Source: Amniculibacterium aquaticum
GTDB taxonomy: Bacteria > Bacteroidota > Bacteroidia > Flavobacteriales > Weeksellaceae
DNA: 64,000 nucleotides
Reading direction: 5' to 3'
NCBI RefSeq assembly: GCF_003852705.1
Contig: NZ_REFA01000013.1
Span: 1 to 64,000 of the forward strand
The notes below the pieces were generated by a model. It was not told the origin of the DNA, did no database searches, and saw only the letters and a program-made list of their open reading frames with translations. Positions 1-8,886 of the stretch are shown here, one piece after another (the first letter of the stretch is position 1; each line of letters opens with the position of its first letter). Both the position numbers and the translations under genes were made by a program.

Positions 1-567
1 GGTATTCTTTTGCATAGAGAAATTTGTAGTTATTTTTCCTCTAATATACTGAATACCAGTCTTTTAAACAAATAATTAACGCCTTTTTTTAAAGGTGTTT
101 ATCGATTTTTTTACTTTAAACAAGTTCTATATTTAATATTCATTGGCACTCAAAAAAAAATTAAACCAATTGAGCTTAATTTTCTACCAACGACATTCTT
201 TTATTGACCATCAACAATACGGCTTAAAGTTTTAATGGATAATTAACAATAATTTCAGCCTAATTTTAAACATTTGTTTATGCAAAAAAGATGGTCAAAA
301 GTAAAATCCTGTAATTTCAATCACAAAATCACAGCAAAAATGCACAATCACAAAATATTTGTTATATAATAATAGATTTTAACAGTTTAATACCAATATT
401 TTCAATAAACAACCTAATAATCATCATTATTAATAAAAATTCAAAAAACAAAACACTTCATTATCATTAAATTAACCCAACTTAAAAATATTTTTTGCAG
501 GGCTATTGATAAATTTTTCTATTTTTAGAGCCTTTAAACATACCATAATTAAGAAAAACCACAGTAG
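1..567. other. AT-rich intergenic region without a gene
   Basis: No credible coding frame is visible on either strand. The stretch is very AT-rich. It carries a 12-bp direct repeat, CAATCACAAAAT, at 318-329 and 345-356, a spacing of 27 bp. Near its right end TTTTTTG (491-497) and TATTTTTA (520-527), 22 bp apart, resemble a Bacteroidota -33/-7 promoter for the kinase gene that follows. The left part may belong to a gene outside the window. Confidence 0.6.
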
Positions 568-1629
568 ATGGAGAGTAACATGACCAATAAATTGATCCAT
601 TTTGAGATTAAAATATTACACCATTTCTTATTTTGGTTCGTATATTTTTTCCTAAATTTTTTACGCTGGGGATCCTACTTCAATGATTATTGGTACTCGT
701 TAAAATCCAACCTGATCGAGTTTTCGCTCATCATACCATTGGTTTATTTCAATTTATTTGTATTGGTACCTAAGCTAATACTAAGGTCCAAATACATCCT
801 ATACATTTTTGCATTACTTTGTAGTTTACTGCTCTTGTATCTGATGAAAACAGGGCTTACCTATTTCTTGATTTCTAAAAATATTTGGCCAGAAGCCAAT
901 AGAGAGTATCATTCTTTTGACATCAACCATATTGTTGCAGTGGTAATTGGCGAATTGTATGTTGTGGGTATGGCAACTTCGGTCTATTTTACATTGTATT
1001 GGCTGAAGGAAAGAGAAAGAAACCGAGCTTTGAGCGAAGAACAATTAAAAATAAAAGTTCGTAGTTTGGAATTGCAAATACAACCGCATTTCTTTTTCAA
1101 TACATTGAACAATCTTTACGCTCTATCACTGTCCAAATCCGAATTGGTAGCACCCACCATCATCAAGCTATCCAAACTCATGAAACACCTTATTTATGAC
1201 ATCAAAGAAAGTAATACTGTACTGATGACAAAGGAGTTGGACTATATTCAAAATTATATTGATATTGAAAAGCTAAGGTTTAAAAATATAGAAGTTCGTA
1301 CCAACATCAACACGGATCTTAGTGGAATTGTTGTGCCACCCATGATTTTTATAAATTTTGTAGAAAATGCGTTCAAACATGGTGGATTCAATGATATTTT
1401 TCGAATAAAAATAAATTGTTCTCTAAAAAACAAAAAATATCTTACATTTGAAGTCATCAACAATTTTGACCCGTCCAAAAAGAAGAAAATAGAAAGCGGA
1501 ATTGGGAATGAAAATGTTTTGGAACGATTGCACCTTTTATTTGGTAAAGAATTTCAGTTTCAACACAGTACCAAGTTGAATTATTATATTGCTAAACTAG
1601 AAATCCCGATTAATTATGAAGAAAATTAG
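568..1629 (+). CDS. LytS/YehU-type sensor histidine kinase
   Basis: Membrane sensor kinase of the LytS family (His_kinase domain plus HATPase_c), expected to phosphorylate the LytTR regulator encoded next to it. Four hydrophobic segments lie at about residues 13-33, 48-66, 75-97 and 120-143, with no large periplasmic domain, so the signal is probably sensed in or at the membrane. The phospho-acceptor is the His in IQPHFFFNTLNNL (about residue 174); the N-box is FVENAFKHG and a glycine box GIGNEN follows. The stop overlaps the regulator start by 14 bp, which indicates translational coupling. ATG codons at 568 and 580 are both possible starts. The ligand cannot be read from the sequence. Confidence 0.9.
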   Translation: MESNMTNKLIHFEIKILHHFLFWFVYFFLNFLRWGSYFNDYWYSLKSNLIEFSLIIPLVYFNLFVLVPKLILRSKYILYIFALLCSLLLLYLMKTGLTYFLISKNIWPEANREYHSFDINHIVAVVIGELYVVGMATSVYFTLYWLKERERNRALSEEQLKIKVRSLELQIQPHFFFNTLNNLYALSLSKSELVAPTIIKLSKLMKHLIYDIKESNTVLMTKELDYIQNYIDIEKLRFKNIEVRTNINTDLSGIVVPPMIFINFVENAFKHGGFNDIFRIKINCSLKNKKYLTFEVINNFDPSKKKKIESGIGNENVLERLHLLFGKEFQFQHSTKLNYYIAKLEIPINYEEN

Positions 1630-2317
1630 TTGTGTTATTATCGATGACGAACCTTTGGCTCAGGAAGTCATCCAAAATTACCTGAAAACCTTTCCTGATT
1701 TTGAGGTATTAGCTGCATTTCATAACGCAGTAGAAGCTTTGGATTTCCTGAACAAAAACCAAGTCGATGTTTTATTTGTCGATATCAATATGCCCATTAT
1801 TTCAGGTTTCGAACTGATAAAACTCTACGATAACAAGCACAAAACAAAAATTATTATTACCACAGCGTACAGAGAATTTGCTGCCGAAAGCTACGACTTG
1901 GATGTCTTGGATTATTTGGTGAAACCCATCCCAATCTCTCGTTTTATCAAGTGCATTAACAAAATTGAAAGCACCTTTAAAAAGCCGGAAACCGCTGCTC
2001 CTAAGAACGATTTCATCATCCTGAAAGTCGATAAAAAAATGGTAAAATTATACCATGACGACATTATTTTTGTTGAAGGCATGAAGGAGTATGTGAAAGT
2101 AATAACCCCTGAAAAGTCCTATATCACGCACAGGACGCTAACTTCGGTTTCTGAAGAATTACCCAATCAGCAATTTTATAGAGTTCATAAATCGTTTACC
2201 GTTTCTTTGGATAAAATAAACTCAATTGAGGGAAATCTTCTGCACATTTCCGGATACAAAATCCCGATTGGCAGGACCTATACCAAAGAGGTGAAATCAA
2301 AAATATTGGAAGGGTAA
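1616..2317 (+). CDS. LytTR-family response regulator
   Basis: DNA-binding response regulator of 233 residues. Residues 1-120 form a receiver domain: acidic DDE near the N-terminus, phospho-acceptor Asp56 in VDINMP, the switch Thr in TTAY and the conserved Lys in YLVKP. Residues about 135-233 form a LytTR domain, with the typical HDDIIFVEGMKEYVKV and RVHKSFTVSL stretches. It overlaps the upstream kinase gene and surely forms a two-component pair with it. No SusCD or other obvious target operon adjoins, so the regulon is unknown. Confidence 0.93.
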   Translation: MKKISCVIIDDEPLAQEVIQNYLKTFPDFEVLAAFHNAVEALDFLNKNQVDVLFVDINMPIISGFELIKLYDNKHKTKIIITTAYREFAAESYDLDVLDYLVKPIPISRFIKCINKIESTFKKPETAAPKNDFIILKVDKKMVKLYHDDIIFVEGMKEYVKVITPEKSYITHRTLTSVSEELPNQQFYRVHKSFTVSLDKINSIEGNLLHISGYKIPIGRTYTKEVKSKILEG

Positions 2318-2343
2318 CCAATGCTTGTTGCCCTTCCATTATT
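2308..2343 (+). terminator. Hairpin terminator between convergent genes
   Basis: GGAAGGGTAAC (2308-2318) pairs with GTTGCCCTTCC (2327-2337) around an 8-nt loop, followed by ATTATTTTAAT. The stem covers the stop codon of the response regulator and lies between it and the convergent AhpD-like gene. Confidence 0.6.
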
Positions 2344-2787
2344 TTAATCTTTATAAATCAACTTTGTTGCTACTGCAATTCTGTTCCAAGCATTTATGGT
2401 TACAACGAGCATGAGAATTTGAGCGGTCATTTTTTCTCCAAAAAACTGAAGCATTTTACGATGTGTTTCGTCCTGAACTCCTTCCTGTGCGATATTTGTA
2501 ACTTCTTCGGTGTATTGCAAAAGGGTTCTTTCTTCTTCAGAAAAAAGATGCGATTCATGCCAAACCGAAACGGCAAATATCCTTCGACTGCTTTCGCCCA
2601 AATCCAAAGCATCTTCGGTATGCATGTCCAAACAATAGGCACAACCGTTAATTTGCGAGGCTCTGATCTTTATTAATTCTTTTAGTTTGGGATCCAGATC
2701 ACAACTTTTCCCCCAATTTTCTAAAGCTAACATCGCTTTAAAAGCAGATGGATCCATTTCATTAATGGATTTTCTATACTGATTCAT
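2344..2787 (-). CDS. Carboxymuconolactone decarboxylase / AhpD-like protein
   Basis: 147-residue all-helical protein of the carboxymuconolactone decarboxylase (AhpD-like) family. The redox motif is visible as Cys49-Ala-Tyr-Cys52 followed by His56 (CAYCLDMH), the arrangement found in alkylhydroperoxidase D-like proteins that reduce peroxides through a CxxC pair. The length is normal for a stand-alone member. No AhpC gene adjoins, so the electron donor and substrate are unknown. The gene is monocistronic and convergent with the response regulator. Confidence 0.88.
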   Translation of the reverse strand: MNQYRKSINEMDPSAFKAMLALENWGKSCDLDPKLKELIKIRASQINGCAYCLDMHTEDALDLGESSRRIFAVSVWHESHLFSEEERTLLQYTEEVTNIAQEGVQDETHRKMLQFFGEKMTAQILMLVVTINAWNRIAVATKLIYKD

Positions 2788-2917
2788 TTCTTTATTGTTT
2801 ATTGGTTAAGTACTTGACAAAAATTGAAAAACAACATAGAAACATAGTATTTATAACAATAAGGGTGCATTATGAGACTATGCTGTTTCAATTAAATTAT
2901 TTTGTTAGATACATGAA

Positions 2918-3817
2918 TTAAAGTTTATTGGCTAAAAAATAATCGTAGGCCGCTTTGGAAATTTCGGCAATTATCTTTTCGTTTTCTGCATCATTTTCTT
3001 TAGACTGCGTTACAAAAACCGTAATTACAAAATAATTGCCATTGGGCAACATCACAATGCCCATATCGTTGCACGCTGCGAGTACACCATCTTTCCTGCC
3101 AGAGGTACCGGTTTTGTGCGCTACGATTGTTCCGTTGGGCAAGTTTCCTTTCAAACGATTTTCTCCTGTGTTGGTTTCATGCATAATTTTCCAAAGGAAA
3201 TCGTGGCTTTTTTGTGATAATAATTTTTTGTCTGTGTAAAACTTATATGCAATTTCAGATGCTGCATGGGGTGTTGTCCAGTTTTCATACATGGCATCCC
3301 AAGTAGCTTGCATTTCTTTTTCGGTAAGCTTTATAGAAACATTTTTGATGCCTTGACTTTTGATGTAGGCATCTACATTTTTTGGAGAACCCAGTAATTT
3401 TAACAACTCGTCGCAAGCGATATTATCGCTTTTAGACACGGCATATTCCAACAGTTGAGCTACGGTAAAAGATCCACCTTCGGGGTTATCATCTCGCATG
3501 GGACTCCAAGTATTCGGATACCAATCGGATTTTTTTATGTCAACTTTTTGATCCAAAGAAAATCGACCACGATCCACCTCTGAAAGCACGGCCAAAGCAA
3601 TGTGAAATTTATACACGCTTTGCATGGGAAGTTTTTCTTGTCCGTTAATGGAGGCCACTTCCCTACCGTCTAAGTTTAAAATTGAAACTCCGATTAGCGC
3701 TTTTTTATCGGATGTTATTTGGTTGATCTTATTCTGAAGATCACCTCCTTTCTTGTCTGCCGTTTTACAATTTAAAAGTATAAGCAGTAGGCTAAGTATA
3801 AAAATGCTTTTTTTCAT
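2918..3817 (-). CDS. Class A beta-lactamase, subclass A2 (VEB/PER-like)
   Basis: Serine beta-lactamase that would hydrolyse penicillins and probably cephalosporins in the periplasm. Numbered from the ATG, the motifs are Ser67-Val-Tyr-Lys70, SDN at 130-132, the omega-loop Glu166 in EKEMQ, and KTG at 235-237. The sequence around them, such as QSVYKFHIALAVLSE and NRLKGNLPNGTIVAHKTG, resembles the subclass A2 enzymes of Bacteroidota (VEB, PER, CME, CGA). Residue 170 is Gln where many class A enzymes have Asn and VEB/PER have His. A hydrophobic signal peptide ends in LLILLNC, possibly a lipobox. A TTG at 3832 extends the frame, but the ATG at 3817 directly before the signal peptide is preferred. 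No mobile element adjoins, which suggests an intrinsic gene. Confidence 0.93.
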   Translation of the reverse strand: MKKSIFILSLLLILLNCKTADKKGGDLQNKINQITSDKKALIGVSILNLDGREVASINGQEKLPMQSVYKFHIALAVLSEVDRGRFSLDQKVDIKKSDWYPNTWSPMRDDNPEGGSFTVAQLLEYAVSKSDNIACDELLKLLGSPKNVDAYIKSQGIKNVSIKLTEKEMQATWDAMYENWTTPHAASEIAYKFYTDKKLLSQKSHDFLWKIMHETNTGENRLKGNLPNGTIVAHKTGTSGRKDGVLAACNDMGIVMLPNGNYFVITVFVTQSKENDAENEKIIAEISKAAYDYFLANKL

Positions 3818-4126
3818 AATGAATTTTATCAATGCAATTTATGATTTTATTTGAAATCTATAAATCCCTATTCAGGACAAATTATCCTATTTAATCCACA
3901 TTTTTGTTTTAAAAAGAACCTAAAAAAAGGATAAAAACATCTTTATTTTATTAAGATTTTATTCTTTTTTAGAATTATTAAAAATAAATAAGCGTTTAAG
4001 ATTGTCATAAAACACTTAATACCAATATATTAACATTATAAATTATGAGTTCTTTAACAAAATGACATTCATCATGTTGTTATTTAGAATAATTAAAAAT
4101 AAATTTGCACTCGTAAAATAAAAGTT
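3818..4126. other. Divergent intergenic region, beta-lactamase / siderophore receptor
   Basis: About 310 bp of very AT-rich DNA between two divergent genes. The right end holds a clear promoter for the receptor (listed separately). For the beta-lactamase only weak -7-like sequences are visible. No Fur-box palindrome could be identified with confidence. Confidence 0.5.
4078..4107 (+). promoter_or_regulatory. Bacteroidota promoter for the siderophore receptor
   Basis: TTG at 4078-4080 and TAAATTTG at 4100-4107 match the -33 and -7 (TAnnTTTG) elements with 19 bp between them. The expected transcript start lies about 15 nt before the ATG at 4127. Confidence 0.7.
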
Positions 4127-6349
4127 ATGAATAAATATATTGCAACCTCAGTACTTATCTTATCTGGAGTACTTGCCAATGCCCAAAATCAAACAAAAGA
4201 TTCCATCAAACAAAAAGAAATTGAAAAAGTTGAATTGTTTGGTGTTGCTAAACAAAAAACCCAAGGTCTAGAAGCCATTACCAGACTTCCTCTAAAAACC
4301 AGAGATCAAATCCAAAGTATTTCTGTAATTTCTTATAAAGCCATTGAAGAATTGGGAGCAATGACCCTAACTGAAGTAGCACAAAATGTACCTGGCGTTA
4401 CTCGTTTTTCCAGCTATGGAGGTTCTAACGAAAGTATGACCATCCGTGGATACCGTGGGGTTCCTGTATTGAAAAATGGGGTTTCTATGGACTCCGATTT
4501 CCGTACTGCAGGGATGCTTACCGATATGCAAGGGATAGAAAATGTGCAGGTTATCAAGGGATCAGCTGCCGTTACCCAAGGTATTGGTGATGGTTTGGGA
4601 TCTGCAGGTGGGGTGATCAATGTGGTGACTAAAACTCCAAGATTCATCAATTCTGGAAATGTAGGTTTCCGTTACGGAAGTTGGGATTTTTACAGACCAA
4701 CACTAGATGTACAAAGAGTTTTGGATAAGCAAGGTAAGGTTGCGGTTCGTTTCAACGGTGCATATCAAAATAACAATTCATTCCGTCCTTTTGTTCAAGG
4801 TGAGAGGGTTTATGTTAATCCGTCCGTAGCTTTCCGTCCGGATGATAAAACCAACATTGTATTGGAAATGGATTATTTGTACAACAACCAAACTCCGGAC
4901 AGAGGTACCATCAACACAGCAAATGGAGATACAGAAGCTTTGTATCACATGCCTAAAGATAAATTTTTGGGTTATGCCAGCGATTATAACAAAACTGAGG
5001 CTTATAATTTTGCCATTTCTGCCGATAGAAAAATCTCCAATAAATTTAAAGTTAGAGCCACATACATCCAAGCCAACAGAAATTCCGATAGCGAAGCTTC
5101 ATCCATTGCACCGGTAAAAAATGCAGGCTACACAGTAAGACAAAGAACGATTGGTAAATCGGCAAGCGAAGATATTAACAAAGTATTCCAATTCGATTTT
5201 ATCGGTCAAGATATTCAGACAGGACCTATCAAGCATTTGTTCCAATTAGGATTTGACTGGAAAGAGTCTAAAACATCTTATGAGACCTTTAATGCTTACA
5301 AAAATTCGGTTTCCAATGCCAATTTAATCGGTTCAACCAATCCTTTGGATGTTATTGATGTGGTGAACGGATCAATTCCTAACCACCTACCTGTACATGT
5401 AGTTTACGCAAGCCAAGGATGGTCCAATGCTGTGCTTACCCCAACTTATGGGTTGATGGCACAAGATGTTATGCAGTTTGGGAAATATGTGAAAGCACAT
5501 CTGGGAATCCGTTATTCTAACCTAAACGGATCTACAAGAAGAGTGACCGATTCTTGGAATCCTTCCTTCGGATTAATCATTTCTCCTATTGAAAATGTGA
5601 ATGTTTTCGGGTCGTACACAACAACAACCTCTCTAAGATCGGTAAACAATGTACTACAAACGGGTGGTTTCGTAGGTCCATCTCATACCAAACAATGGGA
5701 AGCAGGAATTAAATCGGATTGGTTTGGCGAAAGATTGAGATTTAATGTAACCCTATTTGATATCAACACCGACAACCTATCGTACAGCATCTTGGATGCA
5801 AACTACAATCCGGTAAAAGATTCAGAAGGAAATACACTTTATGGATTGGCAGGTAATCTAAGAAGAAAAGGTGTAGAAGTAGAATTAATCGGTAGAATCT
5901 TACCTAACTTGCAAGTGATGTCCGGATACTCTTATTTGGATGCACAATACCAAGACAGCCCGGCTTATGTAAACGGATCTGCACCAATGAACTCTGCAAA
6001 ACATACTGCAAACGGTTGGTTGAATTATAAATTTGATCACGATTTACTAAAAGGCCTCGATATAGGTGCAGGGATCTATTTCGTAGGAGCCAGACCGGTA
6101 GACGAATGGACACAAAAGACATTCACCAACAGCCATGTAAACTCTGTAAAACCAGGTCTGAAGCCGTTCGACATGCCGTCTTACACTACGGTTAATGCAC
6201 AAGTTGGATACAGCTTCCAAAATTATTCTGTGAGAGCATATCTTAATAATATCTTTGATGCGGTGGGTTATACTTCTTATTTTAGAGGAGGTTACATCGA
6301 CCAAATCCAACCAAGAAACTTTGCAGTTCAATTAAACTACAAATTTTAA
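4127..6349 (+). CDS. TonB-dependent siderophore receptor
   Basis: 740-residue outer-membrane receptor of the siderophore (FhuA/FpvA-like) group, importing a ferric chelate with energy from TonB-ExbBD. A signal peptide covers residues 1-19, ending ANA before Gln20. The plug follows at about 45-170, with typical phrases such as QNVPGVTRFSSYGG, MTIRGYRG and GGVINVVTK. The remainder is beta-barrel and ends in an aromatic residue (QLNYKF), as outer-membrane proteins do. It has no CarboxypepD_reg extension, unlike the SusC protein of this window, and no sigma/anti-sigma pair adjoins. The gene is monocistronic, with its own promoter and terminator. The actual chelate cannot be told from sequence. 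Confidence 0.93.
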   Translation: MNKYIATSVLILSGVLANAQNQTKDSIKQKEIEKVELFGVAKQKTQGLEAITRLPLKTRDQIQSISVISYKAIEELGAMTLTEVAQNVPGVTRFSSYGGSNESMTIRGYRGVPVLKNGVSMDSDFRTAGMLTDMQGIENVQVIKGSAAVTQGIGDGLGSAGGVINVVTKTPRFINSGNVGFRYGSWDFYRPTLDVQRVLDKQGKVAVRFNGAYQNNNSFRPFVQGERVYVNPSVAFRPDDKTNIVLEMDYLYNNQTPDRGTINTANGDTEALYHMPKDKFLGYASDYNKTEAYNFAISADRKISNKFKVRATYIQANRNSDSEASSIAPVKNAGYTVRQRTIGKSASEDINKVFQFDFIGQDIQTGPIKHLFQLGFDWKESKTSYETFNAYKNSVSNANLIGSTNPLDVIDVVNGSIPNHLPVHVVYASQGWSNAVLTPTYGLMAQDVMQFGKYVKAHLGIRYSNLNGSTRRVTDSWNPSFGLIISPIENVNVFGSYTTTTSLRSVNNVLQTGGFVGPSHTKQWEAGIKSDWFGERLRFNVTLFDINTDNLSYSILDANYNPVKDSEGNTLYGLAGNLRRKGVEVELIGRILPNLQVMSGYSYLDAQYQDSPAYVNGSAPMNSAKHTANGWLNYKFDHDLLKGLDIGAGIYFVGARPVDEWTQKTFTNSHVNSVKPGLKPFDMPSYTTVNAQVGYSFQNYSVRAYLNNIFDAVGYTSYFRGGYIDQIQPRNFAVQLNYKF

Positions 6350-6374
6350 TTTTTTCAAACCTATTAATTATTTT

Positions 6375-6405
6375 AAAGGCAGTCGTGAAAATGACTGCCT
6401 TTTTT
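6375..6405 (+). terminator. Rho-independent terminator after the siderophore receptor
   Basis: AAAGGCAGTC (6375-6384) and GACTGCCTTT (6393-6402) form a 10-bp stem with an 8-nt loop, followed by a T run. It lies between convergent genes and may work in both directions. Confidence 0.85.
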
Positions 6406-6455
6406 ACTTTTCAATGTATAATTTTCTTTAGATTCGCATTTTTCATTTTTCAAAA

Positions 6456-7010
6456 TCACTTACTACTTACCACGAATAACCCACGGATTTCATTGACTTT
6501 ATAACCCGTTGCCAAATCGTTCGGATAGAGTTTTTTCAACTTCTCAGCCGTCTTTAGTTCTATCGTTTCACCCGCAACTCCATGGCACTTCAAACATTGG
6601 GAATTGGTCACAATGGGTACATAAAGTTGGTGGTCTTTCATCACCGCTCCCACTTCCTTACCTTCCAATAACTGAGCTTTATAACGATTGATGAGTGCGA
6701 TCTCCTGAGCATTGGCCTTATTTTGTGGATTTCTATTTTTATCCGATACCCTTTTTATTTGAGTTTGATGCTTTACAGCAACCGACTTGGTCAATGGCAA
6801 TGCATTGATGTTACAAAATTCCAATGCATTTTCGGTTCCGTTTTCTTTAATTTTTTTCATTAAAGTACCCATCAAAAGTTCTTTAGTTTCTTGTACATAA
6901 GCCAAAGCTTTTTCTTGATCCAAAGGCGTTGTAGCCGTTTTATTGGCCGTACAAGAAACCATCAAAAATGATAGAGCAACAATTGCAGTAGCGGTGATGT
7001 ATCTTTTCAT
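6456..7010 (-). CDS. Tll0287-like (DUF3365) c-type haem lipoprotein
   Basis: 184-residue exported protein with one c-type haem motif, Cys139-Leu-Lys-Cys142-His143. The N-terminus is a lipoprotein signal with Cys20 in MVSC. The FCN motif near residue 66, the PQNKAN stretch around 95-100 and the CLKCHG site fit the Tll0287-like domain (DUF3365), a PAS-like fold that binds haem. A redox-sensing or electron-transfer role at the membrane surface is inferred. It is divergent from a Crp/Fnr regulator, which suggests but does not prove linked control. Confidence 0.85.
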   Translation of the reverse strand: MKRYITATAIVALSFLMVSCTANKTATTPLDQEKALAYVQETKELLMGTLMKKIKENGTENALEFCNINALPLTKSVAVKHQTQIKRVSDKNRNPQNKANAQEIALINRYKAQLLEGKEVGAVMKDHQLYVPIVTNSQCLKCHGVAGETIELKTAEKLKKLYPNDLATGYKVNEIRGLFVVSSK

Positions 7011-7117
7011 AGTTCTCCAAATTTTAGTTCATTCAAAGTTATTCAATCAAAACAAACTCCAATGTGACCGTGGTTACAGAATAGATATCAGGAAATGAAT
7101 TACTTTACCCAAATATT

Positions 7118-7148
7118 TTGAACACAAAATTATTATTGACTATTTTTG
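7118..7148 (+). promoter_or_regulatory. Promoter for the Crp/Fnr-type regulator
   Basis: TTG at 7118-7120 and TATTTTTG at 7141-7148 are 20 bp apart and match the -33/-7 consensus. Only four bases separate the -7 box from the ATG at 7153, so the mRNA would begin at or next to the start codon. Confidence 0.7.
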
Positions 7149-7152
7149 AAAG

Positions 7153-7761
7153 ATGAACATGATGGAACAATTTAAAACCGAACTAAAAGACGAGATAAAA
7201 AACTCGGGCGAACTGAAAACTTTTCGAACCGGAACGGTAATTTTGGATGTGGATTCTTATGTCAATTACATTCCTATCGTCGTTTCTGGAAGTATAAAAG
7301 TGATACGAACTGAAGAAGATGGCAGAGAAATCCTCCTCTATTACATACAACCTGGAGAAAGTTGCATTGTCTCTATCCTTTCTGGAATGAAACAGGACAA
7401 ATCCAAGATACGCGCCGTAATCGAAGAAGAAGCCGAAATATTAATGGTCTCCATCCCAAAAGCCAAAGAATGGATTAAAAAATATCCGGAATGGACCGAT
7501 TTTATTTTCACTTTGTATCAAAAAAGATTCGAAGAACTTTTAGAAGTGGTCAATTCTGTAGCCTTCCAAAAAGTAGATGCCCGAATTTTGCATTTGCTAA
7601 AACAGAAAAGTCAGCTCTACGAAAGCAATGAAGTCACAGCTACCCATCAGCAATTGGCCGACGAGTTGGGCATATCCCGAGAGGCGACCAGCAGAACGCT
7701 AAAGCAAATGGAGAAAAATAAACTCATCGTATTGTCCAGAAATAAAATTACGCTTTTGTAA
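7153..7761 (+). CDS. Crp/Fnr-family transcriptional regulator
   Basis: 202-residue regulator with a cyclic-nucleotide-binding-type beta-roll at about residues 20-110 (GSIKVIRTEEDGREILLYYI) and a C-terminal winged helix at about 140-202, whose recognition helix is LADELGISREATSRTLKQ. It has no N-terminal cysteine cluster for an FeS centre, so it is not a classical Fnr; the effector is unknown. Starts at 7153, 7159 and 7162 are all ATG. The start at 7153 is reported, but the promoter lies so close that an internal ATG is possible. The neighbours (haem lipoprotein, rhodanese) hint at redox or sulfur stress control. Confidence 0.9.
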   Translation: MNMMEQFKTELKDEIKNSGELKTFRTGTVILDVDSYVNYIPIVVSGSIKVIRTEEDGREILLYYIQPGESCIVSILSGMKQDKSKIRAVIEEEAEILMVSIPKAKEWIKKYPEWTDFIFTLYQKRFEELLEVVNSVAFQKVDARILHLLKQKSQLYESNEVTATHQQLADELGISREATSRTLKQMEKNKLIVLSRNKITLL

Positions 7762-7822
7762 TCTTCATCACCAAAAAAAATAGGAAGATTGCATAAGTTT
7801 GCAAAAAAATAAAGAGATTGTT

Positions 7823-8134
7823 ATGTTTGGATTTTTTAAAAAACTTTTAGGATTGCAGTCGGTCGATTTTGTCGAGCTGAAAAGAAACGGAGCAATCATT
7901 ATAGATGTAAGAAGCAAAGTCGAATTTGCTGGTGGACACATCAAAGGATCGTTGAACATCCCTCTGAATACCCTTTCTCAAAACCTAAACATTTTGAAAG
8001 ATAAAAACAAAACCATCATTACTTGCTGTGCATCCGGGATGCGTTCTGCAACTGCCAAAGGAATTTTAAAAAGCAACGGATATACCCAAGTGTTCAATGG
8101 AGGTGGATGGCACAGCCTGAACAATAAAATATAA
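7823..8134 (+). CDS. Single-domain rhodanese-like protein
   Basis: 103-residue single rhodanese domain, expected to carry a persulfide on its active cysteine. The domain starts with IIIDVRSKVEFAGGHIKGSLNIPL, and the active loop is CCASGMRS with Cys69 followed five residues later by an Arg, as in sulfurtransferases. It has no signal peptide. The frame can be extended to a TTG at 7799, but that overlaps a -7-like box (TAAGTTTG, 7794-7801), so the ATG at 7823 is preferred. It follows the Crp/Fnr gene by 61 bp on the same strand and may be co-transcribed or have its own promoter. Confidence 0.92.
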   Translation: MFGFFKKLLGLQSVDFVELKRNGAIIIDVRSKVEFAGGHIKGSLNIPLNTLSQNLNILKDKNKTIITCCASGMRSATAKGILKSNGYTQVFNGGGWHSLNNKI

Positions 8135-8157
8135 AAACACCTATTCATATATCAAAA

Positions 8158-8211
8158 CTCCTCTGCAAACCGTATTGCAGAGGAGTTTTTAATTTTTACT
8201 GAAGCCAAAAA
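8158..8211. terminator. Bidirectional terminator hairpin, first of two copies
   Basis: The stem CTCCTCTGCAA / TTGCAGAGGAG (8158-8185, 11 bp, loop ACCGTA) is followed by TTTTT and then by a tail ending GAAGCCAAAAA. The same 54-bp unit occurs again at 8887, with the hairpin loop inverted. It ends transcription of the rhodanese gene. Confidence 0.8.
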
Positions 8212-8429
8212 GGATTTGTGGTTAAATTTAAAGTGAAAATTTTGTTCTAAAACTGAACTTAATTCTGTACTTTTATTCTCATAATTGGTTTTTGTGTGGC
8301 TTGCTAAATGCATAAAGAACATTTATTAATTTACAAAAAATCAATTTTTTATGAAAACTTTCAGCAATTTATTTCACTTATTTTCAATAAGTTGTGATTT
8401 TTGTTTTGTATTTAGAAATTATATATACT
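8212..8429. other. AT-rich leader of the GNAT gene
   Basis: About 220 bp with no gene. No confident -7 box was found close to the ATG at 8430. Together with the GNAT gene it forms the segment enclosed by the duplicated terminator. Confidence 0.5.
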
Positions 8430-8837
8430 ATGCTAACCTACCAAATAGAAAAAAATCTTAGTGTTGAAGAATTTACCGAAGTATTAATAAACTCAACATT
8501 GAGCGAAAGACGACCAGTAAACGATCCCGGCAGAATTGCTAAAATGCTGGAATACGGAAATTTAATTGTTACGGCTCGTTTTGATGGGAAAATAATTGGT
8601 GTAGCAAGGTCTTTGACAGACTTTTTTTATTGTACTTATTTGTCAGACTTAGCCGTTGATAGCAAATTTCAAAAACAAGGTATTGGAAAAGAACTTGTAC
8701 GACTAACAAAATTAGAAACTCCAAAAGCTAAACTTATTTTACTTGCTGCACCAAAAGCAGTAAATTATTATTCAAAAATCGGTATGACAAGACACGAAAA
8801 TTGTTATTTTTTAGAAAACATAACCGATTTGAAATAG
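8430..8837 (+). CDS. GNAT-family N-acetyltransferase
   Basis: 135-residue acetyl-CoA-dependent acetyltransferase of the GNAT fold. Motif A is plain: LAVDSKFQKQGIGKELV contains the Q-x-x-G-x-G/A pyrophosphate loop, and the C-terminal part ending in YYSKIGMTRHENCYFL is motif B-like. The substrate is not predictable. The frame extends upstream to 8394, but the ATG at 8430 starts the recognisable fold. The gene sits alone between two copies of one terminator, between the convergent rhodanese and FrnE-like genes, and looks like a later insertion. Confidence 0.88.
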   Translation: MLTYQIEKNLSVEEFTEVLINSTLSERRPVNDPGRIAKMLEYGNLIVTARFDGKIIGVARSLTDFFYCTYLSDLAVDSKFQKQGIGKELVRLTKLETPKAKLILLAAPKAVNYYSKIGMTRHENCYFLENITDLK

Positions 8838-8886
8838 TTTATTAACCGTTTTTTATAAACCAAAAAATAGTCTATAAAAATTAAAT

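Noticed and set aside
3818-3832. TTG-initiated extension of the beta-lactamase
   Set aside because: The ATG at 3817 begins a standard signal peptide, and the five extra residues add nothing to it.
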